From Ramazzottius varieornatus (lineage: Eukaryota > Tardigrada > Eutardigrada > Parachela > Ramazzottiidae): a stretch of 64,000 nucleotides of DNA. The stretch spans positions 862,278 through 926,277 of the forward strand of contig BDGG01000004.1 in NCBI GenBank assembly GCA_001949185.1. The letters run 5' to 3'. The notes below the pieces were generated by a model that was given only the letters and a program-made list of their open reading frames with translations, searched no databases and was not told the origin of the DNA. Positions 42,149-56,455 of the stretch are shown here, piece after piece (the first letter of the stretch is position 1; every line of letters begins with the position of its first letter). The position numbers and the translations under genes were made by a program.

Positions 42149-43334
42149 TCACATCCGGGAGCCGCGTTGTTGCAAGACCTTACCGCGATCCGTGGGTTCG
42201 GTCTGGCCATCGCGACCGTCCACACGGACTGGTGTGGATCGCGACACGACACAAAGGAACTCGGCGTGGTCGTCACTGCCGTACGTGTAGGAACTCCCGA
42301 CGTTGATCAGCTGCTCAAACTTCCAACCGTCGGAGAGTGTGCTAATCATCTGAGTTAGCTCGTCTTCGTGACATTGGAGAACGCGGTAAACTCGCTTCAT
42401 TAATGACTATAAAAACAGGATTCGATTACAAACGGAATTTGCCTTGTTTATGTCAGAAATTTCACCGAAATATCAAGTACCTTATCGTGTTTCCGGTCGC
42501 GTTCCGCAATCCGTTCCTTCACCAGATGAATAAGCTCCTTGATGTTATAAAATTCGGCTTCTTCAAGAAGACCTGAAGTATAGAAGATTAACGTTAGATG
42601 TATGGTCACATTGTGGAAAACTGCCAAAAGCTGAACTGCAAGAGAACGCATACCTTCTTCTGCGAGATTCTTTTCCATCACCAGTTTACCATGACGAAGA
42701 AAATTCAGAACAGGTCCGAAGTAAGTAGCATCACGATCGATGAGGTAGGCTCCTTTTTCATCCTACAGCAAACGAAAATCAGTCACTTTGAAGCGTCCAC
42801 GGAAGGTTTCAAGAAAATAAGGACAGTAGGACACGAGCTCCAGGCTGTCTAGCCTATCTTCAAAACTGAGACTTCACGCGCAGGTATGCAGCACTGTCTT
42901 TCCCGCAACTGTTTGTCTGCGTAATCTTTCGATGGTATTACCTTGTCTGAGTCTAGATCGGGATCCCCTTGACACCTGCAAGACATGGTTCCATGACAGT
43001 AAAAAGACAATTTCCGAGTATACCAGTGCCCAGTCTACGTCGACCAACGCATGACGTCACTACGGTCACATACTTACATTACAGTGCATTCATGACGTCG
43101 TGCGGGAAACTGCCCGACGTAATTACGAAATTTTGGCACTCACAGTCGAAATAAAAAGCTGCATGGATCCCTTCCCAAGGTCTGTCTGGTCGTCCGGAAC
43201 GTCGTGCCTCCTACGTTCAGAGCTACCCACTTTTCCCAATGCCCTCTGGAGCGATGGTTATCGTTTGACGCTCCGTTATCTGAAATGCCATTCTCTGATC
43301 CCGAATGATCCATGTCTAGCATGCAAGCCAGCAA
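42149..43334 (-). CDS. KCTD5: KCTD2/5/17-type BTB protein (Cullin-3 substrate adaptor)
   Basis: Pentameric BTB protein that recruits substrates to Cullin-3 ubiquitin ligase; vertebrate KCTD5 targets G-beta-gamma. Exons 43144-43334, 42942-42975, 42654-42762, 42481-42572 and 42149-42406 join in phase to 227 residues; human KCTD5 has 234. The T1/BTB domain starts [20 protein letters not shown] and continues through [20 protein letters not shown] and [10 protein letters not shown]. The C-terminal region has [20 protein letters not shown] and [20 protein letters not shown] and ends QQRGSRM, as KCTD5 ends ERGSRM. These C-terminal blocks separate the KCTD2/5/17 group from other KCTDs. The start at 43334 is the first Met; later Mets at residues 5 and 8 are possible. 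It is convergent with crumbs. Confidence 0.95.
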
Positions 43335-45452
43335 CGAGACCCTTGATTCGTTGATGTGGTTAACTCCGCTGTCCGTAAATATGTGAGGGCAATCAAGGTG
43401 TTCCCGATGTCCCTAGAAACAAGCTGAGTTCCCGATCACCTGCAAAACACACAAAGCGTAGCGTAGTAGAATCCGAAAAAAATTCACATTCATAATTTCG
43501 AGCAGAAAGAATGTCGTGTACAAAGATGCAGCTCACAGGCAGCGCAAGCAGAGCCGAGTCAACATTTCGTTATCGATCTGTCCGTATACTAGCCAGGAGG
43601 TAGTATCCGAGATACCCGTCAGTGACGGCCTGAAGTTGTACTCAGTAGCTAGCGTTAGGGAGGGAAAAAACTAGCGGATCAGCGTCGAAACTTGAGACGA
43701 AGAGATGAAGAAGAGCTCCATCTATCCATAGAAGCAAAGGGCGTGGCTCGTGGGATGGAGCTGTAACGTTAGTGATGTCATTTTGCATCCGTTAGTATGT
43801 ATCAGGCGCGGAAGTATGACTTATCCCCCTTAGAACACCTTGACTTCAAAAATTCATAGTTTTGCTCCCCTTCGTCCTTTCGTTTTAAACATTTTCTGCT
43901 GTCAGCCAGCCAACTCCCGACCCTCGTTCGACACTTCGTTAATTCAAGTTTCTTAGCTCTGGGGTACGGCAGGAATTATTTTGGCTGAGTCATGCATAAC
44001 TGATATTTCGGAGGTTTTGCTGTTCAAATTTTATCGCAGGCACGAACGCATCTCGCACCGCCGACAAAATCGGATCCGTGTTTGATGAAACACCTAACAG
44101 TCTTAGCGTGGGTGATTGGGGCGATCGGTTCATTCTGGAAATTTTTCATTCAGAAGTTACCCTTACGGAAGACTGCAATTGAAAGTGAACGACAATGTGC
44201 TGACCGATCATGTCACACCCGATTCTCCCCAAACTAGTATATAATTCTTACAGGACTGAAATGTGCCTTCCTGAAGTCTCGCTGTAAACTTAAACGGAAC
44301 GGGGAAGGCGAAAACACAAGAGAAATTGATACCCCGCTTACTTCGCGCGCTTCAAAAAGAACGCATAGTTCTGCATTTTTCCCTCTCTGGATCGCAAACA
44401 AGAACGACCCGATAGCAAACCGGATCGATACCCGTGACAACACGGGCACTCCATAGAAGATTCCCAAGCGAGAAATGGTGTGGCTAACCATCACAGAAAA
44501 TTTCGAGCCGTGAGCGGCACTAAAAAAGAACCATGATAACATTTTGATGGCGACCTCACACCCCTGACCGCTATAAATCTCCTTCATCCCGCAACGCCAT
44601 AGCGGTATTCTACTCCTCTCTGGAACAGGCATTATTTTTGGAAACCTTCCCGTTGAACAATCGAAATTATTTCACGGACTGGACTCACTACTGTGGCAAG
44701 TCTGCTCCGAAGTGCAGTCTGAACAAAACACTTCCGCAAAACCGCAGGAATAGGAATTGGAATTTCCCATTCAGACTTCTTAGTAGGATCCTCCTGCAAA
44801 CAGACTGTCACCTGCTCAAGGTCTTCTCCAGCGAGATAGAGAAATTTTCCTGAAAGTGGATTTGAAATGTGGCGTTACGGAGATTGTTGTCCCTCTTCTC
44901 CCAGGCTCTTGCAGCAATGGAACAAAATGTCTCCCAAAAAAATCTCGGGAGTTCCGTGCTAGTATGAGTGTATAAGTCGATGAAAAATGATTGAGGTATG
45001 GCGTCAGAAAAGATTTTCAACTTCAGCAGAGGCCAAGGGGTCAAGCCATACTTCCGCACTTAATACACATGTATCAGAATGAATATCGAGCAGGACCGTT
45101 AAATTTCTTACTTCGTCCAGACAGCAATACCTATTCAAACAGGATGACAGGGGTAAAATGACCGAAGTCCTAACGGCCAACAGAGCGAGGTATGAATATA
45201 ACGTTGTACGAAGCAAACAGAGGTAAAAGGGAGTAAGAAAGCAACGGTGAAGTAGATCACAGGACAGCCGTCCATCGGTTCTGATCTGAGGCAGAGACAC
45301 ACCTGATCGTTTTAGCTGTCAACGACACATAGTCCAAACAAAGCTCTAAACCGTCACTATGGCTTTCATCGTCTGAGAAAAACAGCACTCCATGTCCCGA
45401 CGGTCCCACGAAGGACCTCAGCAATCGACGCGCGAGGGGTAATCTACAGGTC
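43335..45452. other. Intergenic stretch between KCTD5 and ATAD1
   Basis: No gene supported. The longest open frame, about 132 codons on the minus strand at 44234-44632, has no domain I know. Both the KCTD5 promoter and the ATAD1 3' UTR should be here. Confidence 0.45.
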
Positions 45453-47278
45453 TCAGTCTTGGCTGTATTGAACAAGAGAGTTCGCCGTCCTTATCTTTGG
45501 TAGAGCATTCCGTGGTAAGGCTGCTTGAAAGTCTTCGAACGCTATAGCTGCCAGTTCATTTTCATCTCTACAAGAAAACACGTACGGTATTAGTTAGGCT
45601 TGCTTTCAATCGGCTTGGAACGAGTATCACAGACAATGGAACGAGTCCACTTACGCTGTTGCTTCGAACATCTTGACCACGTCTTCGCTTTCTTGGTCCA
45701 GGCAGTTTCGATGATAGCACCGTACCGCCGCTTTGCGACATAGTTCTTGCAGGTCAGCACCGGAACAACCTTCAGTCTGCTCCGCCAGAGCGTCGAGATC
45801 GACATTATCGTCCAGCTGAAAATATCGACAGGATTTTTTTACCAATAAAGTCTGTAAGTCACATGGACTGCTAAACCCCATTTCCATTCGAAATGAGCAA
45901 ATGCAATCAGTTCAAGGTTGACTTGTGCTAATTTTGGTGAATGTATAGGTGAGAATAAACGCTCGATAATTTCCACTCCGCAATTCACCGTCAAGGGAAG
46001 CAGCACTTCGCTCTGGTCCGATGATTATTTGAAATTCAAAACAAACAGGAACCAGTCGGTTTACCTCTTCTTTCGCCAAGATTTTCTGAAGAATCATTCG
46101 GCGTTGAGGAGTATTCTAAAAACGCAGAAGCGGCTCGATAAGAATCCCTATGTTAACTATCTAACACAAAGTTCCGATATTCAAAGCAGCCTTACTGGAA
46201 ACGTTATGCAGAAAGTACACGGAAGTCTTCTTCGAATCGCGTCGTCCACATCCATCGGTCTCTACAGTTGAGGAAATCAAGATTACCAGGGTACCGCTGG
46301 CACAAATAAGTGACAATATAAACGTACGTTTGTGGCACCAAGAACGACGATGCGGCTTGTGTTATCCGATATCAAGCCGTCCCATAAACTGAGAAACTGC
46401 GCCTTCATCATAGCTGTCACTTCATGGTCTCCTCGATCCCGGACCCGTAAAAACGCATCTGAAAAGGGAGGAAAGGTATTTTGGCTGCCCTTGGTTGTAC
46501 GGCAGGAACCGAAAATTTGATGTTCCGGACGGAAAACACTTCTGAAAGACCTTACCGATTTCGTCGATGAAGATGATGACGGGCTGGATCTTTTCCGCCA
46601 GACTAAAGACGGCTGCTGCCAGTTTCTGCGATTCACCGTACCACTTGTCCGTCAACGTGGAAAGCTGCAGGTTGATGAATCTCGCATCTACAGAGTCAAA
46701 GAGATTAGGAACCATTTATAGCTTATCGGAAAAGTTCGGGGTGGAAGACGGTGAATCACCTGCTTCTTTGGCGAGAGCTTTGGCCAGCATCGTCTTGCCA
46801 CATCCAGGAGGTCCGTAGAGTAAAACACCTTTCGGTGGCTGTACTAGAGAAGACACTCGCGTGTTCTTCTGACGTCGAAGTGGCAAGAGCACCGTGCGCC
46901 GAATTTCGGAGATGGTGTCATCCAGTCCTCCAATGTCACTCCACGAGATGGGCATCGACGACGGCTCAACCAAATTCGTAGCCACAAAGACCTCATGCTC
47001 CGACAGCTTTATTGCGGAGCTCAATCCAAGACGTTCCAGTAACTTTTTCGTCTATCCAACCAAGTATGTTTCTCAAGTACAAAAGTTGTGCAGCCGAGAG
47101 AGTTGCTTACCCGTTTCTCTGCCTCCAGCCTCTCCTTCCGGTTGGGCTCGATCACCTCCTTCAACGCTCTCCATGTGATATAGGACAATGCGACGCTCAG
47201 GGCAAAGCGCAGAACCAACCCTACTGTCTCCTGGTGGTTCGACATCTTCAGGGACAACGGTTTGAAGAAGTCTTTCAT
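45453..47278 (-). CDS. ATAD1: ATAD1/Msp1 mitochondrial outer-membrane AAA+ ATPase
   Basis: Extracts mislocalised tail-anchored proteins from the outer mitochondrial and peroxisomal membranes; in neurons (Thorase) it disassembles AMPA receptor complexes. Exons 47111-47278, 46760-47051, 46556-46687, 46328-46458, 46196-46261, 46065-46115, 45655-45815 and 45453-45567 join in phase to 371 residues; human ATAD1 has 361. An N-terminal membrane helix spans about 18-36 ([19 protein letters not shown]). Walker A is GPPGCGKT (about 134-141), followed by [11 protein letters not shown]. Walker B is IIFIDEID, split by an intron before the last Asp. Then come [14 protein letters not shown], sensor region VVLGATN, RRRLP and the C-terminal [15 protein letters not shown]. 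All motifs are intact. It is divergent from S-adenosylhomocysteinase, with a 618-bp shared spacer. VPS4 or spastin are excluded by the N-terminal anchor and the pore-loop and linker match. Confidence 0.96.
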
Positions 47279-47896
47279 GGCGGATTCCGTGAGAAGAGAG
47301 AACTGAACTTTGACGAGATCATAAGAAGTCCTGAAGAAAGTCCTGATGTTTATTTCCGGATCGTTGCGTCATGAGTCGTGACTCATATGGAATTTCAAGA
47401 GTGGAACCTACTGGACGTGCAGAGTCCAGTCTCTCTGGTACGTGCAACTCTTCATCAGATTCGTGCCTTCCACGTCCACCCACCCTTTATAGGCCTGCAC
47501 AAAGCACGCGAACAGAGTGCGGTTCCTTTGTGGTATGAAGGGTGACTCGCGGCAGACTGAGCGCTGTCAACCCTTGCGGCGTCTGATGCCACACCCCCCA
47601 GCTATCAGTGATCAGCTGATCGTTGATTGAGCTCCTTATCTAGCAATCAAATTTGAACAGCTTGCAAAAGTTGAGTTTCCGGCACACTTCCGTTTCCCTT
47701 CCAGGCTTCCGTTCACCGCCGTCGTGTCACCGTTCCTTGGAAGACTGCTGGACTTTCGAGACTCCCGGGAGCTCCTTGCGACCACGAATTTGTCTCTCAG
47801 GTGATCCGTTTCAGTGAGGTAACAGGGAAGTGCTTCGCTACGAGGTCGTACAAACGGTTGCGAAATATCGGCATCTTTGCTGAATATCCATCAGCC
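47279..47896. promoter_or_regulatory. Shared divergent spacer, likely bidirectional promoter of ATAD1 and AHCY
   Basis: The two start codons face away from each other, 618 bases apart. The spacer should hold both leaders and promoters. It carries a TGATCAGCTGATCG palindrome near 47610 and no TATA box. A plus-strand intron in the AHCY leader is possible. Confidence 0.5.
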
Positions 47897-49896
<2,000 letters not shown>

Positions 49897-51624
49897 TTGC
49901 AAGCATCCATAAGTATTTTCCGCTTCTTACTTCTTCAACATTGCCTTCCCGTGTCATGACAATTGTAACCTATGGTATATGCCGTAGCTAAAATAGTAAA
50001 AATTTTTAGGCTTAGAGTTTCATCAGTCAGGAAGTTGCTGCTGTTTCTTTTGATGTTGCCCTTTTATTAAATGTGCTCGTGCGGATAACTTCTGTTTGCC
50101 GCCCGAAAAGACCTTATAGGTAAATAATTTCGCTCGAAGTTGAAGAGAATTGAAATATTAATGGAGTTAGTGGTGTTTACCAAGTTAGGAGGGCGTTGCG
50201 TAATGTTTAGGTGACAAGGAAGTGGAGCTAAATTCGTGGGTCCTTGGTAGGTGGCAAACATGTTCGTTTGGGTGTCACGTCGAGGAGCAACAGGAAGTGA
50301 AAAGCAAGTCAAGTTTGTCTTTTTGCTTGCATTATTGACTGTCAACTGTAGCAGATAAGCTCGAGAGATAATAATTCTAATCATTACAGCGCATCACTTT
50401 GCCCAAAGTCAACAGCTTCCGTTTACTAATAAACAAAATGGGAGCTCGGCAAACAAACTCGACCAGATAGTCCTCCCAAGTGGCGCACAACTCTAGTGAT
50501 ATTAGCTGGAAGGGTGTGTCACTTGGAAAAACGATCTAGTTGAATTGGTTTCCACAGTGACGCACCTTTCCAGGCAATATTACTGGAGCCGAGCGTCGCT
50601 TGGTAAGACGATCTGGACGATTTTGTTTGCCGAGCTCCCGAACATGTAAAGCTTATCTAAATTTCACGAACCACCGTCAGATTAACCCAAAACTTCGTTC
50701 TGACTCGTTAGAAAGCCGAAGCTTGTAAGAGGAAAAACAATTCGCGCAAAAATTTGGGCTGCGAAAGTTTCGATTTTATGGACTTCCAGGTGGAATGCGG
50801 ACATTTTCATGTTTTTTATTGACAAAATGAATGGATAGTGTACCAATAAGTGGGCTGATTTAGCAAACGGACCTGCACACGACGTAGCGTACTTAGAATA
50901 CTCAAAATCTGATCGTGACCTAGATGTTCACTTTCAGGAACAATCCATCAACATTCCAACATTGATCAATGTGTGGCTTTGCACGCAAAGTGCGCCAAGC
51001 CACATTAGTATCAGAGCATAGTACCTTGGCTTACTCACCGGCAGCCGTAATTGCTTGGAATCAAGTTGTAATGAAAGTATAACGCGACCAAGGCTGTGGC
51101 GCATCTTGTAGTACTTACCCTTCGCACCACTTGAGAAGATCCGTCCACAGTGACGTCACCGCGGTCGCTCTGGTACGTGCCGTCCGTGTAAGCGAACCTT
51201 CGCCGTAGGGCTGATGTTGTTGGGTCTAGCTACTGCTGTATGTAGTACGTGCCGAAGAGGACATCGAGGTGTGGTCTTTTGCCTATGAAGCTGGCTGGAG
51301 AAGTATAAAGGGAAACGCAGTGGCTCAGTTGTTGACTCATTTCCTCGTAATAAGCAGTGGTCGCAGACAGAGGCTGGCTGCTCGGCTTCTGGTTGCACCT
51401 CTAGCTCAAAGCTGATGTTAGAAGTTCTGCTGGCGAGTTAGATCTACGGGTGAAAGGCCTGCGTGTTTTTTGAACGAAGCCTTGTGTAGCAGACAAAATG
51501 GGGTCTCAGTAGTCCACGATCGCGACTATCGGCGGGCTCCTGTAACAAAGCTTACCAAGTTCAAGTTCCTGGGGATATTCTCCGTTGAGTACGACAAGCC
51601 AGCTGAACTTGCCTTCTGCAAAAA
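49897..51624. other. Intergenic stretch between AHCY and matrix metalloproteinase
   Basis: Holds the AHCY 3' UTR and a dimeric palindromic repeat (50441-50639). No gene supported. The metalloproteinase promoter should lie near the right end. Confidence 0.45.
50441..50639. repeat. Dimeric MITE-like palindromic element with clear terminal inverted repeats
   Basis: Starts GGAGCTCGGCAAACAAA and ends TTTGTTTGCCGAGCTCC, a 17-bp exact terminal inverted repeat. Inside are two units, one with CTCCCAAGTGGCGCACAA and GTGTGTCACTTGGAAAAACG, the other diverged (CACAGTGACGCACC and GCGTCGCTTGGTAAGACG). It gives the best view of the family's termini. Compare the dimer at 6783-6984. Confidence 0.8.
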
Positions 51625-54419
51625 ATGGTTAGTCCAAGGACGGACTTCCTGATCTACATTGGATACCTGATTGCATGGAGATACTCGAGAGCCTTCGGAG
51701 CTGCTGTTAGCGGCCATGTCGATGTGAGTGGATTATCAGTTACTTTTTCTTCATTTATTTTGTGGTTAGGTGAAATTTCGGAAGCCATTTTTGCAAATCA
51801 TGTAATTTAAAACTTGACCAATAAATGCAGTCGAATTGCAGGAAGTAATGATTAGAGCATGGACATTGGGCGTGTTGCACCAAATGACGCATGCGGGGCT
51901 TGTGAGGCCATTATCTTTGTTATGGCCAAATCAAGTTCTCACCCTGTGCTTTTACCTTGACCATGAATGAGCGGAAGCTGCCTCACTAACTACAGTATAT
52001 CCGATGAATCACGTCTCATAGCCTCGCATTCGTCAAACCCATAAAGAAATTTCCTACTTCAAAAGCAGGCCACAGATTTATTTTTGGATGACTTTTACAT
52101 CACCGAAATTGATTGACCGTGGTGTTTCTAGGTGGCTGCATATCTGCAACGCTTCGGCTACCTACCAACACCCAACCCGGAAACCGGCACGCTGATCACC
52201 CACGAGCACTTCACCGAAGCCGTCAAAACATTCCAGAACTTTGCGAACTTGCCTATCACCGGTACAAACATTTTTGTCATCTAATTTTATCGGTGACTGA
52301 CCAGAAGCAGAGACCGATTATGATCGAATCTTTGCTCGCGTAGGTGTGTTAGATGACCAGACGAAGGAGATGATGACGGCACCTCGCTGTGGTGTGGCCG
52401 ACGTGGTCGAAGGCGAGGTGGCCGAGCCCGGTGGTCAAACTCACAAGCGACGGAAACGATTCGTCTTGCAAGGCAGCAAGTGGAAATTGAAGGACTTGAC
52501 ATGGTCCGTTTCTCAAATGACGAACCAGCTGTCGCGAGATGTGGTCGAGACCCAGATTGCGCGGGCTTGGAAGGTTTCTCATTGGCCTCTTTCAGTTTTT
52601 CTATAGCGCTACCGAAAACTGTAGGACGAGAAGTGAACTTTATTTCGGTTGTAGATTTGGTCGGACAAGTCGGACCTTCGCTTCACGAAGACGAATGGCG
52701 GCAACGTTCACATTGACATTCGCTTCGCCCGATACGACCATGGTGACGGCGATCCTTTCGACGGAGCCGGCAAGACGCTGGCGCATGCTTTCTTCCCGCA
52801 GTATGGAGGTGATGCTCATTTCGATGACTCAGAATCCTGGACTACCGGTCGATATGGTTAGTCACATAATCACAACTAGGATTCCTTTTTCCGGTCCTTT
52901 CGCTTTACTCGAGCCAGGGTACTCATTGTTCATCAAACGTTCTTCAGGAACCAACTTGCTGCAAGTCGCCGCTCACGAATTTGGCCATTCCCTTGGCTTG
53001 TCCCATTCCAACGTGCGTACTTCCATGATGGCCCCTTTCTACCGCGGATACGACGAGAACCCGCAACTAGACGTTGACGATATCCGAGCTATCCAGGAAT
53101 TGTATGGTCCACCGACATATCGAGCTGGTCTCTCGGCAGCCGGCGCCACCGTCGACAAGCCTGCGTCGACCACCTCGACCCGTCGTCGGACCTTCACAGG
53201 CCGCCCATCCATCTTCGACGAGAGGAAGCCGAACATTTGCGAGAATGCTATCATCGATGCGATGACCACGACCAACGACGGCCATACCTACGCTTTTAAG
53301 GGCGAATGGTACTACCAGCTGAACGACTACGGTGTGGAAGCAGGGTACCCAAGGAAGATCTCAAAGGACTGGGATGGTCTGCCGGACAACATTGACGCGG
53401 CGCTCACTTGGGCCGATGGCAAAACTTTCTTCTTCAAGGTAGGGCACACTTACCTAGTAGACAAAATAGCTCAGAGGGAAGTATACTCTGCAAGGGCGTG
53501 CTAGAAGGGTTCTCTTATTCGAAATACTGAGGAAAGTTACTTAGAGCTCCACAGTTACGAATTATCGTAGGAGAACAGCGAGTATTTGGCACTGGAACGA
53601 GTTCCCGTCAGAAGTTTGAAACACAAGAGAAAAAGTGATAAAAGCTTGCAAAGCGAAAGGAATTACAAATTTTCATTGTGAAGTTTTTGATAATTGCAAA
53701 ATGATTCGCGTTATTTGTCAGCCCAGTGTTTCATCTTCCTGTTTCTTTAGGGTGACAAATACTGGAGGTATCTGGACAAGAAGCCGCTACCCGGTTATCC
53801 CAAACTGATTTCGAAAGGTTTTGCCGGTATCCCCAACAACCTGGACGCAGTCTTCAGCTGGTCAGGTAACGGCAAAACCTACTTCATCAAGGGAACCCAA
53901 TATTGGCGCTACGACAGCCAAGCCGAGGTCCCCGTCTCCGACGACTACCCCAGGTCGATCACCACCTGGGAAGGTCTGCCCGGCCACATCGATGCCGCTT
54001 TCCAGTGGAAGAATGGCAAGACCTTCTTCTTCTCCGGCCAAGAGTACTACCGCTTCAACGACCAGCGCTTCGCTGTTGAGACGGACTACCCGCGACCCAC
54101 GGCGGTATGGTGGTTCGGTTGTGGCCATGATAGCAAGAAGGACTTCGTCGCTGCTGGTGTCAATGTGATCAACCGGAACGATGTCCAGTCGGACTGGCCG
54201 AAAAGGTTCCCGCTGTTTGACGGCCAGCAGAAAGAGATTGTGAAAGATGTGCCCCCGACTGAGACCGTCGTCGCGATCTTTCATGAAGATAGGGTTAGCA
54301 ATAAGGAGTCGAGAATATTCCCTCCACAAATTGGCCACCTGAACTCTGCCTCAACCAGTTCCTATCCAGGTTTTTGTACTCTGACATTCACCGTTTTCTT
54401 TCTGTTCAAACTTTGGTGA
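51625..54419 (+). CDS. Matrix metalloproteinase, probably GPI-anchored
   Basis: Zinc endopeptidase that cuts extracellular matrix. Exons 51625-51723, 52132-52261, 52344-52573, 52655-52856, 52948-53438 and 53751-54419 join in phase to 606 residues. A modest N-terminal hydrophobic stretch may be the signal peptide. The propeptide has the cysteine switch PRCGVAD (about 90-96) and a furin-type site RRKR (about 112-115). The catalytic domain carries HEFGHSLGLSH (about 230-240) and the Met-turn SMMAPFY. A four-blade hemopexin domain runs from CENAIIDAM (about 315) to WFGCGHDSKKD; repeats such as GKTFFFKV, KYWRYL and QYWRYD are visible. The end, PGFCTLTFTVFFLFKLW, is hydrophobic with no cytoplasmic tail, as in GPI-anchored MMPs such as fly Mmp2. 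The donor after exon 3 (AAG/GTTTCT) is weak, but its phase and the next exon's fit are good. Confidence 0.94.
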
Positions 54420-55326
54420 GCGGATGTAAGAGTCTAATAGAAAGATTTGATATTTTCTATTGAGCTCGAAGTTTATGATTTTATTGTCCGATCTCAAGTA
54501 CCCTTACATTTTCCCACACGTTCCTTCGTGCAATCGTGGTCCCTTTTGTTACCTTTCATGATTAATAATTTTGTTGATTGTTACGAGCTGGTTGCTTTTG
54601 TAGTGTGCTGCAGAAATCCAGCAACGAAACTACAGTCTTACTTCCCGGTAACCGATTTACAGTACACAGCCCCGAGGCTTTTTGGTAAAACCCGCGCGAA
54701 TTCTGTTTGTTCTAATCCGACGTAAACAACATTTTAGACTTGCTGTTTTGCAAATTACGTAACAAGTGTTGTATGCGGGGTGTCTTCTTTGCTCTGTTGG
54801 CGATCTAGAGGGTACGGGCTCGAAGAACTGCGAGCGCGATATCCACCGGAGCTCGAACGGCATCTAAGTTAAGTGGGTCTTGCAGCTCCAGCCAGTCGAT
54901 AATTGCCTGTGCGACTGACATAATGTTGTACTCCGTTTCAACGGTGTTTTTAAACATGAGCCTTGTTGCTTTCCTTAGTGTACCGATATCGATTTGATGG
55001 TTGTGCGGCTTGTAAGAGGGACTATGCGTATGCGGGGTTTTCCACGCACAAGCCGCATGTGCTCCTCGTTGTTTGTCCCGCATAAGGCAGGCCTGGAGGG
55101 GAATGCCATAAATCCGGTTTTGAGCTGGCTAAAGCCTCTTGTCAAAGCTTCATATCGACAGCCTTTTCGACTTTGAACCAAGCTGCATTAGTGGGAGAAA
55201 ATACTTTACGACCACGTAGTACTTGCTCGTTTCATTTCGCTTCATTTCGCCGAAGCTGTGCTTTACTATTTTCCAGTTCGCTGACTTTGCAGGTTTTTTT
55301 AGAATCCTCCGTATCCACAACTCAAA
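54420..55326. other. Intergenic stretch, metalloproteinase to LEA-like gene
   Basis: No gene supported. A small inverted repeat (GTGCGGCTTGT at 55003 and ACAAGCCGCA at 55048) is present. The LEA-like leader is at the right end, where a CAG/GT-type site at 55289 may mark an upstream untranslated intron. Confidence 0.4.
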
Positions 55327-56455
55327 ATGGCTAACCGAGAATGGGAGAAGGCAAAGACGGATGCCAGCAACGCTGCGTCGCATGCTTATGATGCTGCTGC
55401 CTACAAAGTTAGTGATGCCACCTTCAGCGCGCAACATGGCGCAGCCAGGGCCCAAGACCTCGTCAACCAGGTTGGACGCGAAGTAGGAAATACCGCAAGT
55501 AAGTCCGCATAAATGTACCGGAAAGAATCAATGTTTTTTTGGACCTCGATGCATTTTGAATGTATACCTGACACTCACTGGTCACTGTCCGATTTCACTA
55601 TAAGCTCTTCACACGAACAGGAAAAGTAAAAATAATAAAATCAGTTTTCGCTGTAGCGGATTTGAGAAGCCTGCGGATATTATAAACGATTGCAATCTTT
55701 TGGTTTACTTATTAGGCAATGTCTGGGAAAACACAAAGGACACAGCCCGCGACGTCAGCTACCAAGCCGGTCAAAAATGGGACGACGTCAAGCATGATGC
55801 CAACCGCGCCGCTTCCGATGTCAGCTATCAAGCTGGACAAAAGTGGGATGAGGTAAAACACGATGCTAGCCGCACTGCTCACCAAGCCGTTCGTGCCACG
55901 AACCAAGCCTGGGAAGACACCAAGGACAACGTTGACTGGCAAACCAAGAGCGATGCACAGTCCGGCATCAACACTGCCCGTCAGTATACCGACAGTGCCG
56001 CCACCAATGTCCAGCACGGTTTGGACAAGGCCGAGGCCCACGTTCACGACAGTAAATCAGTCGTGGAACAAGTCAAGGAAGGAGCTGCCAGCGTTGCCGC
56101 AACCGTGGGACCAGCGATCAGCAGCGCTGCTGCCACCGTCGCACCCTACGTCAACCAGGCTGCAAGTGCCGTCGGTACTGGTTTGGTGATGGCCGCTGAA
56201 GGAGCTGCACATCTGGCCACCGCTGCCTACGAGAAGGTCTCCAGCGCTGTCGACTCGGCCATCCATCCTGCGCCAACTGCCGGAGTGACCGCGACCACGA
56301 CCACTGGCGATGCTTATGTGGGTGCTCGTGTCGATACTGGAGCCCACTCGGGCAGCGGCGTCAGCGCTCATGCCGGTACTGGAGGACACTCGACCGGCAA
56401 ATATGTCAGCGAGGAGACCACCGTTATCAAGAAGATCGACACTAGCCGTCATTAA
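55327..56455 (+). CDS. LEA-like (group 3 type) alanine-rich helical repeat protein
   Basis: Two exons, 55327-55498 and 55716-56455, join in phase (GCAA/GTAAGT to ATTAG/GCAAT) to 303 residues. No signal peptide or mitochondrial presequence is apparent, so a cytosolic or nuclear place is likely. The first 180 residues are charged, Ala-rich and Cys-free. They contain a near-perfect 22-residue tandem repeat, DVSYQAGQKWDDVKHDANR then DVSYQAGQKWDEVKHDASR, that is, pairs of 11-mers as in group 3 LEA proteins. Residues about 185-245 are an Ala/Val/Ser-rich, weakly hydrophobic helix. The tail is Gly/Thr/His-rich (GAHSGSGVSAHAGTGGHSTG) and ends VIKKIDTSRH. LEA-like proteins protect cells against drying. 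Alternatives are an apolipoprotein-like or perilipin-like amphipathic protein; the repeat favours LEA. I cannot name an orthologue. Confidence 0.7.

Noticed and set aside
44234-44632. Open frame of 132 codons on the minus strand between KCTD5 and ATAD1
   Set aside because: Composition gives no domain; no evidence beyond being open.
55003-55057. Short inverted repeat GTGCGGCTTGT/ACAAGCCGCA
   Set aside because: Only about 10 bp paired with a 34-base spacer; too weak to call an element.
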